From assembly GCA_946546075.1 (NCBI GenBank), contig CAMNNV010000049.1, positions 1 to 8,139 on the forward strand: a stretch of 8,139 bases of DNA, in the 5' to 3' direction. Made by a program: the position numbers and the translations under genes. The notes under the pieces were generated by a model, which did no database searches, was not told the DNA's origin, and saw only the letters and a program-made list of their open reading frames with translations. The DNA is from an uncultured Bacillota bacterium. GTDB lineage: Bacteria > Bacillota > Clostridia > Peptostreptococcales > Anaerovoracaceae. Shown here piece after piece: positions 1-6,438 of the stretch. Positions within the stretch are counted from its first letter, which is position 1. Every line of letters starts with the position of its first letter.

Positions 1-1250
1 GCAGCAGTGTCCAGGATCTCTTCGATTCTCAGAAGCTGGTTGTACTTCGCGATTCTGTCAGTTCTTGAAAGGGAACCTGTCTTGATCTGACCAGCGTTGA
101 GTCCAACAACGATATCGGAGATCGTAGTATCTTCTGTTTCACCACTTCTGTGGGATACGACTGCAGTGTATCCAGCCTTCTTTGCCATCTCGATAGCATC
201 GAAAGTCTCCGTCAGTGTACCGATCTGGTTTACTTTGATCAGGATGGAGTTTGCAACGCCCATCTCGATACCCTTTGACAGTCTCTCCGTGTTCGTTACG
301 AACAGGTCGTCGCCAACGAGCTGTACTCTGTCGCCGAGAGCCTCAGTCAGCTTCTTCCAGCCGTCCCAGTCATCTTCAGCAAGACCGTCTTCGATGGATA
401 CGATCGGGTACTTATCGCAAAGGTCTGCCAGTGCAGCTACCATCTCTTCGGATGTTCTGTTGACGCCTTCGCCAGTGAGCTTGTAAAGTTTCTCGTCTGC
501 ATCGTAGAATTCACTTGCAGCAACGTCCATAGCGATTCTTACATCGTCGCCAGGCTTGTATCCAGCCTTCTCGATGGCTTCGATGATGACCTGGATCGCC
601 TCTTCGTTCGTAGCCAGGTTTGGAGCGAATCCACCCTCGTCACCAACTGCAGTGTTCATTCCCTTAGCCTTCAGAACGCTCTTCAGGTTGTGGAATACTT
701 CAGCACCCATTCTCAGTGCCTCTCTGAACGTCTCAGCGCCTACAGGCATGATCATGAATTCCTGGAAGTCTACTGTGTTGTCAGCGTGGGAACCACCGTT
801 GAGGATGTTCATCATTGGTGTCGGCAGGATCTTACCGTTTACTCCGCCGAGATACTGGAAGAGCGGAAGACCTACAGAATCAGCTGCAGCTCTTGCTACT
901 GCCATGGAAACGCCCAGAATAGCGTTTGCGCCCAGCTTGCCCTTGTTAGGAGTTCCGTCCAGATCGATCAGATACTGGTCCAGACCTACCTGGTCGAATG
1001 CTTCCCATCCGATGATCTCGTCAGCGATGATCTCGTTAACGTTCTCAACTGCCTTCAGAGTACCTTTACCAAGATATCTATCCTTGTCGCCGTCTCTGAG
1101 CTCTACAGCCTCGTGTACGCCTGTGGATGCGCCGGATGGAACGATTGCTCTTCCCAGTGCACCGTCATCCAGAAGTACTTCTACTTCAACTGTTGGATTG
1201 CCTCTTGAATCCAGGACCTCTCTTGCGATTACATCTTCAATAAATGCCAT
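1..1250 (-). CDS. eno: Enolase (phosphopyruvate hydratase), 3' end cut by window edge
   Basis: Cytoplasmic glycolytic enzyme that converts 2-phosphoglycerate to phosphoenolpyruvate using Mg2+. The frame is open from ATG at 1250 to the window edge, giving 416 codons; the family is usually about 430 residues, so only some 15 C-terminal residues are missing. The start follows AGGAGG (about 1258-1263) and opens with MAFIEDVIAREVLDSRGNPT. Visible landmarks are the SGASTG loop (39-44), GDEGGFAPN with the catalytic Glu205, metal ligands Asp242 (IAMD), Glu287 (SIEDG) and Asp314 (VGDD), catalytic Lys339 in LIKVNQIGTLTET, and SHRSGETED. All key residues are intact. It is the last gene visible in the glycolytic run, 18 bases after the tpiA stop with no terminator between, so co-transcription is inferred. 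No phosphoglycerate mutase gene lies between tpiA and eno, unlike many Bacillota clusters. Confidence 0.98.
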   Translation of the reverse strand, partial: MAFIEDVIAREVLDSRGNPTVEVEVLLDDGALGRAIVPSGASTGVHEAVELRDGDKDRYLGKGTLKAVENVNEIIADEIIGWEAFDQVGLDQYLIDLDGTPNKGKLGANAILGVSMAVARAAADSVGLPLFQYLGGVNGKILPTPMMNILNGGSHADNTVDFQEFMIMPVGAETFREALRMGAEVFHNLKSVLKAKGMNTAVGDEGGFAPNLATNEEAIQVIIEAIEKAGYKPGDDVRIAMDVAASEFYDADEKLYKLTGEGVNRTSEEMVAALADLCDKYPIVSIEDGLAEDDWDGWKKLTEALGDRVQLVGDDLFVTNTERLSKGIEMGVANSILIKVNQIGTLTETFDAIEMAKKAGYTAVVSHRSGETEDTTISDIVVGLNAGQIKTGSLSRTDRIAKYNQLLRIEEILDTA

Positions 1251-1268
1251 ACTTTTTCCTCCTGTTTT

Positions 1269-2015
1269 TTAAAAATTCACGATTTCTATGAAATCTGCAG
1301 CCTTGAGACTGGCTCCTCCAACGAGGGCGCCGTCGATCTCCGGCTGGTTCATGATCTCTGTTGCATTTGCAGGTTTGACACTGCCGCCATACTGGATGAT
1401 GACGTCATCAGCAACGCTTTCATCATAGAGCGCTGTGATGCACTCTCTGATAACAGCACACATTTCTTCAGCCTGCTCAGGTGTAGCAGTCCTTCCCGTG
1501 CCGATAGCCCAGATCGGTTCATAAGCCACGATGAGCTTTCTGATATCGTCTGCTGCGATACCTTCGAGATCTGCCTCGATCTGACCCTTGACGATCGCTT
1601 CAGCCTGTCCCGCATCTCTCTGCTCCAGACTTTCGCCCACGCAAAGGATCGGGCGGATGCTGCCTTCGAAGAGCTTCTTGAGCTTCAAGTTGCAAGTCTC
1701 ATCTGTCTCTGCGAAGTACTGTCTCCTCTCGGAGTGTCCGATCACGCAAAGGTCTACGCCGATCTCTTCGAGCATGGATACCGAGATCTCACCGGTGTAC
1801 GCACCCTCGTCCGCAAAGTGGACGTTCTGGGCGCCTACCATGATCCCGGTACCTTTGAACTCCTCAACGAGAAGTTCAAGGTCCGTGAAAGGTGCACAGA
1901 TAGCAGCCTGTATATCCGTATCCTTATAAAGCTCTTTGAATTCCTCAGCAAAAGCCTTCGCTTCTGCCTTGGTCTTGAACATTTTCCAGTTTCCTGCGAT
2001 AAGTGGTACTCTCAT
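1269..2015 (-). CDS. tpiA: Triosephosphate isomerase
   Basis: Cytoplasmic TIM-barrel enzyme that interconverts dihydroxyacetone phosphate and glyceraldehyde 3-phosphate. The protein is 248 residues, normal for the family. It shows Asn9 and Lys11 in GNWKM, the electrophilic His94 in IGHSERR, the catalytic base Glu166 in AYEPIWAIGTG (followed by the mobile loop 6), and the phosphate-binding YGGSV at 209-213 and GGAS near the C-terminus. All catalytic positions are present. The ATG overlaps the pgk stop codon by one base (TAATG), and GGAGG lies inside the last pgk codons, about 8 bases upstream. This arrangement favours translational coupling to pgk. The eno start follows after 18 bases. No internal promoter or terminator was seen. 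Confidence 0.98.
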   Translation of the reverse strand: MRVPLIAGNWKMFKTKAEAKAFAEEFKELYKDTDIQAAICAPFTDLELLVEEFKGTGIMVGAQNVHFADEGAYTGEISVSMLEEIGVDLCVIGHSERRQYFAETDETCNLKLKKLFEGSIRPILCVGESLEQRDAGQAEAIVKGQIEADLEGIAADDIRKLIVAYEPIWAIGTGRTATPEQAEEMCAVIRECITALYDESVADDVIIQYGGSVKPANATEIMNQPEIDGALVGGASLKAADFIEIVNF

Positions 2016-3199
2016 TATTTATCCTCCAGACATGCTATGCCAGGCAGCTGCTTGCCCTCGAGATATTCAAGAGAAGCTCCGCCTCCTGTTGAGATATGCG
2101 TCATCTTGTCTGCGAATCCGAACTGCTCTACTGCAGCTGCAGAATCTCCGCCGCCGATGATCGTGACTGCATCGGACTCAGCAAGAGCCTTTGCGACAGC
2201 CTTCGTACCATCTGCGAAGTTCGGCATCTCGAATACGCCGCACGGTCCGTTCCATACAACAGTCTTTGCGGAAGCGATCGCTTCTGCGAAGAGTTCCATG
2301 CTCTTCGGACCGATATCCATACCCATCAGATCTGCAGGGATCTTGTCTCTGTCGCAGATCACTTTCTCACTGTCATTGCTGAACTCAGCAGCACATGCAG
2401 TATCTACAGGGAGAAGCAGCTTGACGCCCTTTTCTTCTGCCTGTCTCATGATGGCTCCGGAGAGCTCCAGGCTCTCTTCGTCGAGAAGTGATTTACCGAT
2501 CTCATATCCCATAGCCTTGAAGAATGTGTAAGCCATGCCGCCACCGATGATGAGGGTGTCCACTTTTGTCAGAAGGTTCGTGATGACAGGGATCTTGTCT
2601 CCTACCTTCGCTCCGCCCATGATCGCTACGAAAGGTCTCTGCGGATCTTCCAGCGCTTCACCGAGGAACTTCACTTCCTTCTCGATCAGGAAACCTGATA
2701 CAGCCGGCATGTATGCTGCCAGTCCTGCTGTGGAGCAGTGCGCTCTGTGAGCAGTACCGAAAGCATCATTTACGAAGATCTCACCAAGAGAAGCGAGCTG
2801 TCCTGTGAACGGCTCTTCGTTCTTAGTTTCTTCTTTTCTGTATCTTACGTTCTCCAGAAGCATTACCTGTCCGGGCTTTAGTGCAGCTGCTGCGGCCTTG
2901 ACTTCATCGTCCACAACAACATCAGACTTCGCAAAGATGACCTCCTTCCCAAGATACTCAGACAGTCTGTCAGCTACAGGCTGCAGAGAAAACTCAGGCT
3001 TAGGTTCACCCTTAGGTCTTCCCATGTGTGACATCAAAATCACAGCTGCGTTATTCTCAATGAGATATCTTATCGTAGGAAGTGCTGAAGTGATCCTGAT
3101 GTCATCCGTGATCTTGCCGTCCTGCATAGGAACGTTGAAATCACATCTTACCAGAACTTTTCTGCCTGAGACGTCAATGTCTCTGATAGTTTTTTTCAT
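2015..3199 (-). CDS. pgk: Phosphoglycerate kinase
   Basis: Cytoplasmic ATP-forming enzyme that converts 1,3-bisphosphoglycerate and ADP to 3-phosphoglycerate and ATP. The chosen start is ATG at 3199, beginning MKKTIRDIDVSG and preceded by AAGGAG; it gives 394 residues, typical of bacterial PGK. The frame stays open to 3262, but that extension has no family match at the N-terminus. Landmarks are RCDFNVP (18-24) and SHMGRPKG (57-64) in the N-terminal substrate domain, NDAFGTAHRAH in mid-protein, GGAKVGDK at the nucleotide-domain entry, NGPCGVFE (usually NGPMGVFE), GGGDSAAAV (349-357) and STGGGAS (370-376). Its 1,3-bisphosphoglycerate comes from the gap product encoded 70 bases upstream. Its stop codon overlaps the tpiA start. 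The 70-base leader after gap has no clear promoter or terminator. Confidence 0.98.
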   Translation of the reverse strand: MKKTIRDIDVSGRKVLVRCDFNVPMQDGKITDDIRITSALPTIRYLIENNAAVILMSHMGRPKGEPKPEFSLQPVADRLSEYLGKEVIFAKSDVVVDDEVKAAAAALKPGQVMLLENVRYRKEETKNEEPFTGQLASLGEIFVNDAFGTAHRAHCSTAGLAAYMPAVSGFLIEKEVKFLGEALEDPQRPFVAIMGGAKVGDKIPVITNLLTKVDTLIIGGGMAYTFFKAMGYEIGKSLLDEESLELSGAIMRQAEEKGVKLLLPVDTACAAEFSNDSEKVICDRDKIPADLMGMDIGPKSMELFAEAIASAKTVVWNGPCGVFEMPNFADGTKAVAKALAESDAVTIIGGGDSAAAVEQFGFADKMTHISTGGGASLEYLEGKQLPGIACLEDK

Positions 3200-3269
3200 C
3201 TGAATCTCCTTTCCTTTGCGAGCTGCCCGTCTACTTCCCGAAAAACAGGCGCCGCTAATCATTTATTAC

Positions 3270-4292
3270 TTATTCAGCGTGGTCTACTGAGTACATGTGC
3301 TTGATCAGATCAAGAACCTTAGTAGAATAGCCGAACTCGTTGTCATAGAATGCGATGAGCTTGAAGAATCTGTCGTTGAGCTGGATACCCTCTCTAGCAT
3401 CGAAGATGGAAGGATGAGGATCGCCGATGAAGTCGCTTGATACTACTTCGTCGTCAACGTACTCGATCACGCCTGCCAGGTCGCCGTATTCGGAAGCCTG
3501 CTTAACTTTCTGGCAGATCTCTTCATAGCTTGCTGACTTCTTGAGACGGAGGTTCACGTCGATTACGGATACATCGTTAGTAGGTACTCTGTATGCGATA
3601 CCTGTCATCTTGCCGTTGAGGGCAGGGATAACGAGACCTACAGCCTTGGCAGCACCTGTAGCTGTCGGGATGATGTTACCGAATGCGGAACGACCTGTTC
3701 TCCAGTCTTTGAGTGATCTTGCATCGACTACCTTCTGCTTAGCAGTTGCAGCGTGGATCGTTGACATGAGACCTTCTTCGATTCCCCAGTTGTCTTCGAT
3801 TACTTTGCAAAGAGGTGCCAGGCAGTTCGTCGTACAAGATGCGTTTGAAACGATGTTCATTTCTTTCTTGTAAAGTCTGTGGTTTACACCCATAACGAAT
3901 GTCGGTGTTCCCTTGTCTTTTGCCGGTGCAGTGATGATGACTTTCTTAGCGCCCTGATCGATGTGCACCTGAGCTTTTTCTGTGGTATTGTACGCACCGG
4001 TACCTTCGATGATGTACTCAGCGCCGCATTCGCTCCAAGGAATGTTGGATGCCAGGCTCTCGCTGTAAACAGGAACCTTCTTGCCGTCGATGACGAGGCC
4101 TTCTTCATAGAAGCCAACTTCTCTTGGGAAACGTCCGAATACTGTGTCGTACTTGAGCATGTAAGCCATGTACTCAAGGTTCGCATTACGGACATTGATG
4201 CCTGCCAGTTCAATTTCAGGCATGTCCATTGCTGCTCTGATACATACACGTGCGATACGTCCAAAACCACTGATTCCTACTTTGATACCCAT
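3270..4292 (-). CDS. gap: Glyceraldehyde-3-phosphate dehydrogenase (phosphorylating), predicted to accept NADP
   Basis: Cytoplasmic enzyme that oxidises and phosphorylates glyceraldehyde 3-phosphate to 1,3-bisphosphoglycerate. It has 340 residues, the usual length. ATG at 4292 follows AGGAGG (4302-4307). The catalytic centre is intact: SNASCTTN with Cys153, His180 in STIHAAT, then GNIIPTATGAAKAVG and YDNEFGYS. The nucleotide site is unusual. The Rossmann glycine motif reads GFGRIA, so the third Gly is Ala14. The Asp that normally binds the adenosine ribose is Val34 (INVRNAN), and the usual Leu/Gly-Pro pair is Ala191-Arg192 (VDARSLKDWR). In the Bacillus stearothermophilus enzyme the positions matching Val34, Ala191 and Arg192 are known NAD/NADP discriminators, so NADP or dual use is inferred. 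It lies 40 bases downstream of rpoN and heads gap-pgk-tpiA-eno, which argues for a phosphorylating role. Identity as GAPDH is certain; the cofactor prediction is not. Confidence 0.97.
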   Translation of the reverse strand: MGIKVGISGFGRIARVCIRAAMDMPEIELAGINVRNANLEYMAYMLKYDTVFGRFPREVGFYEEGLVIDGKKVPVYSESLASNIPWSECGAEYIIEGTGAYNTTEKAQVHIDQGAKKVIITAPAKDKGTPTFVMGVNHRLYKKEMNIVSNASCTTNCLAPLCKVIEDNWGIEEGLMSTIHAATAKQKVVDARSLKDWRTGRSAFGNIIPTATGAAKAVGLVIPALNGKMTGIAYRVPTNDVSVIDVNLRLKKSASYEEICQKVKQASEYGDLAGVIEYVDDEVVSSDFIGDPHPSIFDAREGIQLNDRFFKLIAFYDNEFGYSTKVLDLIKHMYSVDHAE

Positions 4293-4332
4293 TTTTTCTC
4301 TCCTCCTGAACTGATAATGAATAATATATAGA

Positions 4333-5760
4333 TCAATATCTGCGCCTTCTGGATGAAGACGGGATACCTATCTCATCTCTGTACTTGGCGATGGTCCTCC
4401 TGGAAATGTTGATGCCCTTCTCCTTGAGAAGTCCCACCATCTCCTGGTCGCTGAGAGGCTTTGCCGGATCCTCTCCGTCCACCAGTTCTTTGATGAATTC
4501 CTTCACGCTGCTGGATGAAATGTCATCGCCACTGTCGCCCTGGACTCCCGACGAGAAGAAATATCTGATCTCGTAGACGCCCAGCGGGCACTGCATATAT
4601 TTACCGTTTATGGATCTGGATACGGTGGATTCGTGGACCCCCAGCTTGTCTGCGATGACCCGCAGCGTCATCGGCTTCATGTACTTCGGACCCTTTTCGA
4701 AAAAGTCCTGCTGGTACTTCACCACTTCTGATACCACGTTGTAGATCGTCTGCTTCCTCTGGTTGATGCTCTTGATCAGCCACACCGCCGAATTGATCCT
4801 GTCCGAAAGGTAGCTGCTCAGTTCCTCATCGTTCTCTGCCTTGTTCAGCAGTCCGCTGTAGTACGAACTCACAGAAAGATGAGGCACGCTTCCCTCGTTG
4901 GTATGAACGACGAACTGCCCCTCGACCTTATCCACAAAAACGTCCGGGACTATGTATCTCGTCCCGGAAGATGATATATACTCTCTTCCCGGTTTCGGCT
5001 CCAGCGTACGGATGATGTCCACCATCTGCTGCACTTCGCCCTTCGGTATGCCAAGAGCCTTCGCGATCGGCGCGATCCGGTTGGTACCAAGATCTTCGAA
5101 ATACTCGTTCACCAGAGTCTCATACTCCGGTGTGAGGATCCCCAGGCTCTTCAGCTGGATCAATATGCATTCTTTGATATCTCTGGCACCGACGCCCACA
5201 GGATCCATATCCTGCACCAGGGACAGCGCCTGCTCTGCCACGTCGAGGCATTCGTTCGTAGCATCCGCCACCTCGCCCAGAGGCACGATGAGATATCCGT
5301 TGTCATCCAGATTCTCTATGATATATTCTCCCGCCGCCAGCAGATGCTCGTCCTTCGTCATCATGCGCAGCTGCGGCATCAGGTAATCGATCAAAGTCTC
5401 TTCGGATGCCACGAAGCCCTCGAAGGAGTGGTCCTCCGTGTCATCTGCTTTGTAATTATTGTGACCGTAGCTGATATCATCATACTGCTTCTGTCTGATG
5501 ATCTCCTTCCAGTCGACTTCATCCTTCTCGGAAGTCCTCTGCGGCTCTTCTTTCTCCTCCCACTGAGGGTCTTCCTTCTCCTTCTTCTCTTCCCTGTGCT
5601 CGGCGTCCTTCTCCAGCACAGGATTCTCCAGGAGCTGCTCGTGGACATACTGCTCCAGGTCCTGAACATTGAACTGCAAAATCTGGATGGCCTGGATCAG
5701 CTCCGGGGTCATCACCATCTTCTGGACTTGTTCAATTGTGAGATCAAAACCCATCTTCAT
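4333..5760 (-). CDS. rpoN: RNA polymerase sigma-54 factor (RpoN/SigL)
   Basis: Alternative sigma factor that directs RNA polymerase to -24/-12 promoters and needs an AAA+ activator for open-complex formation. The preferred start, ATG at 5760, has GAGGTG 8 bases upstream and gives 475 residues. A GTG at 5769 is in frame but sits on top of that binding site. Region I (about 1-50) begins MKMGFDLTIEQVQKMVMTPE, the Gln-rich activator-responsive segment. Region II (about 51-115) is strongly acidic. A core-binding domain follows, containing NLDDNGYL and DMDPVGVGARD. A helix-turn-helix lies near 365-388 (IADKLGVHESTVSRSINGKY), and the RpoN box SRRTIAKYRD, which reads the -24 element, is at about 453-462. 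All regions are present. No sigma-54 activator gene and no evident -24/-12 promoter lies in the window. Its position next to gap is where many relatives have cggR. Confidence 0.97.
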   Translation of the reverse strand: MKMGFDLTIEQVQKMVMTPELIQAIQILQFNVQDLEQYVHEQLLENPVLEKDAEHREEKKEKEDPQWEEKEEPQRTSEKDEVDWKEIIRQKQYDDISYGHNNYKADDTEDHSFEGFVASEETLIDYLMPQLRMMTKDEHLLAAGEYIIENLDDNGYLIVPLGEVADATNECLDVAEQALSLVQDMDPVGVGARDIKECILIQLKSLGILTPEYETLVNEYFEDLGTNRIAPIAKALGIPKGEVQQMVDIIRTLEPKPGREYISSSGTRYIVPDVFVDKVEGQFVVHTNEGSVPHLSVSSYYSGLLNKAENDEELSSYLSDRINSAVWLIKSINQRKQTIYNVVSEVVKYQQDFFEKGPKYMKPMTLRVIADKLGVHESTVSRSINGKYMQCPLGVYEIRYFFSSGVQGDSGDDISSSSVKEFIKELVDGEDPAKPLSDQEMVGLLKEKGINISRRTIAKYRDEIGIPSSSRRRRY

Positions 5761-5783
5761 ATCGTCCACACCTCAACATTTTT

Positions 5784-5792
5784 ATTATAACA
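5784..5792 (-). promoter_or_regulatory. Extended -10 promoter for rpoN
   Basis: On the minus strand the sequence reads TGTTATAAT, a perfect -10 hexamer (5784-5789) with the TGn extension (5790-5792). The -35 position with a 17-base spacer (GGCTTA, 5807-5812) is a poor match, which extended -10 promoters tolerate. A transcript starting about 7 bases downstream would leave a leader of roughly 15-20 bases before the rpoN ATG. No better promoter is visible before gap, so this one may also feed the glycolytic genes; that is inference. Confidence 0.6.
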
Positions 5793-5813
5793 TAAGCCCG
5801 CAGTTATAAGCCC
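5792..5813 (-). repeat. Tandem direct repeat GGGCTTAT overlapping the rpoN promoter
   Basis: Two perfect copies of GGGCTTAT (minus strand) lie at 5806-5813 and 5792-5799, a 14-base period. The upstream copy covers the -35 position and the downstream copy runs into the TG of the extended -10. Repeats placed this way often mark a regulator binding site, but 14 bases is not a full number of helical turns and no cognate protein is identified. Confidence 0.45.
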
Positions 5814-5815
5814 TT

Positions 5816-6286
5816 TTATTTTAAATTCGGGAACCCCTGCTGTCTAAGTGCTTCAAAAAGTATGATGTTTGCGGAGTTGGCGAGATTGAACGAACGCAGG
5901 CGCGTATCCTCGCTCATGGGGATGCGCACCGCCCACTCTTTGCGCGATTCGATAAAATCCCTCGGAAGGCCCTTCGTCTCCCTGCCAAAAAGGATCATGT
6001 CTTCATCCTGATACTCGGGCTCGGTGTACACCCGCGCACCCTTTGTGGTAGCGAGAAACATCCGTCTGCCTTCGTATTCTTCCAAAAATGCCGCGAGGCT
6101 TTCGTGGACGCGTACGTCTACGTACTTCCAGTAGTCCAGTCCCGCCCGCTTCAGGCTCTTGTCATCGATCTGAAATCCCAAAGGTTTCACGAGGTGCAGC
6201 ACCGTGCCGGTGGCCGCGCATGTCCTCGCGATATTCCCGGTGTTCGGTGGTATCTCAGGCTCCACCAAAACAACATGCATTGCCAT
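5816..6286 (-). CDS. trmL: tRNA (cytidine(34)-2'-O)-methyltransferase, SPOUT family
   Basis: Predicted TrmL: methylates the 2'-O of the wobble nucleotide (C34, or cmnm5U34) of leucine tRNAs with S-adenosylmethionine, acting as a knotted SPOUT dimer in the cytoplasm. The start ATG at 6286 (MAMHVVLVEPEIPPNTGN) follows AAAGGAG and yields 156 residues, the normal size; the frame is open further upstream but without homology. Motif 1 is PNTGNIARTC (14-23, with the conserved Asn15 and Arg21), motif 2 is LFGRETKGLP (99-108), and motif 3 is RSFNLANSANIILFEALRQ (131-149), which forms the SAM-binding knot. RSLNLSNS is commoner in the family. It has its own promoter and diverges from hom. It lies upstream of rpoN on the same strand with no obvious terminator between, so some read-through into rpoN is possible. 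A related SpoU methyltransferase is possible but less likely at this length. Confidence 0.93.
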   Translation of the reverse strand: MAMHVVLVEPEIPPNTGNIARTCAATGTVLHLVKPLGFQIDDKSLKRAGLDYWKYVDVRVHESLAAFLEEYEGRRMFLATTKGARVYTEPEYQDEDMILFGRETKGLPRDFIESRKEWAVRIPMSEDTRLRSFNLANSANIILFEALRQQGFPNLK

Positions 6287-6320
6287 ATATTTTCTCCTTT
6301 TATCATGGTCGCTAAGATTC

Positions 6321-6348
6321 ATTTTACTTCCCTCGCATATAATGTCAA
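6321..6348 (-). promoter_or_regulatory. Sigma-A type promoter for trmL
   Basis: On the minus strand there is a perfect -35 TTGACA (6343-6348), a 16-base spacer and -10 TAAAAT (6321-6326, 5 of 6 matches to TATAAT). A start near 6314 gives a leader of about 28 bases ahead of the trmL ATG at 6286, with room for the AAAGGAG binding site. Confidence 0.65.
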
Positions 6349-6377
6349 TGACCCGTGGGCTTAAAGTCAAAAATCAC

Positions 6378-6406
6378 AAGACAAATAGCCGTTTTTGGTT
6401 TATAAT
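6378..6406 (+). promoter_or_regulatory. Sigma-A type promoter for hom
   Basis: AAGACA (6378-6383, 4 of 6 matches to TTGACA), a 17-base spacer and a perfect TATAAT (6401-6406). Initiation near 6413 would leave about 26 bases before the hom ATG at 6439, including GGAGG at 6425-6429. The promoter is divergent from that of trmL, with about 29 bases between the two -35 boxes. No attenuator or riboswitch fits in so short a leader. Confidence 0.65.
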
Positions 6407-6438
6407 ATGCGTACTTGATATATTGGAGGGAAAACACT

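Noticed and set aside
556..1272. A 238-codon open frame on the plus strand within eno
   Set aside because: It is antisense to enolase, whose signatures are clear throughout. The translated product has low-complexity serine and proline runs and no recognisable domain.
1734..2531. A 265-codon open frame on the plus strand across the tpiA-pgk junction
   Set aside because: It is fully antisense to two highly conserved genes with all active-site motifs, has no convincing ribosome binding site, and its serine-rich composition is typical of a shadow frame.
3200..3262. A 21-residue N-terminal extension of phosphoglycerate kinase
   Set aside because: The internal ATG at 3199 has a good AAGGAG site and gives the standard PGK N-terminus and length; the extension covers that binding site and resembles no PGK leader.
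4293..4332. A separate promoter for gap in the rpoN-gap spacer
   Set aside because: Several TATATT/TATTAT strings could serve as a -10, but none has an acceptable -35 or a TG extension. AT-richness alone is not enough, so it is not listed.
5761..5769. GTG start for rpoN at 5769
   Set aside because: GAGG would lie only one base from this GTG, whereas the ATG at 5760 has GAGGTG at a normal distance and starts in the conserved region I.
5770..5815. An intrinsic terminator after trmL
   Set aside because: The GGGCTTAT copies are direct rather than inverted repeats, so no stem forms. The A/T-rich stretch has no GC hairpin before it.
6287..6370. A 28-residue upstream extension of trmL
   Set aside because: It would begin inside or upstream of the predicted promoter, and the standard TrmL N-terminus begins at the ATG at 6286, which has AAAGGAG before it.
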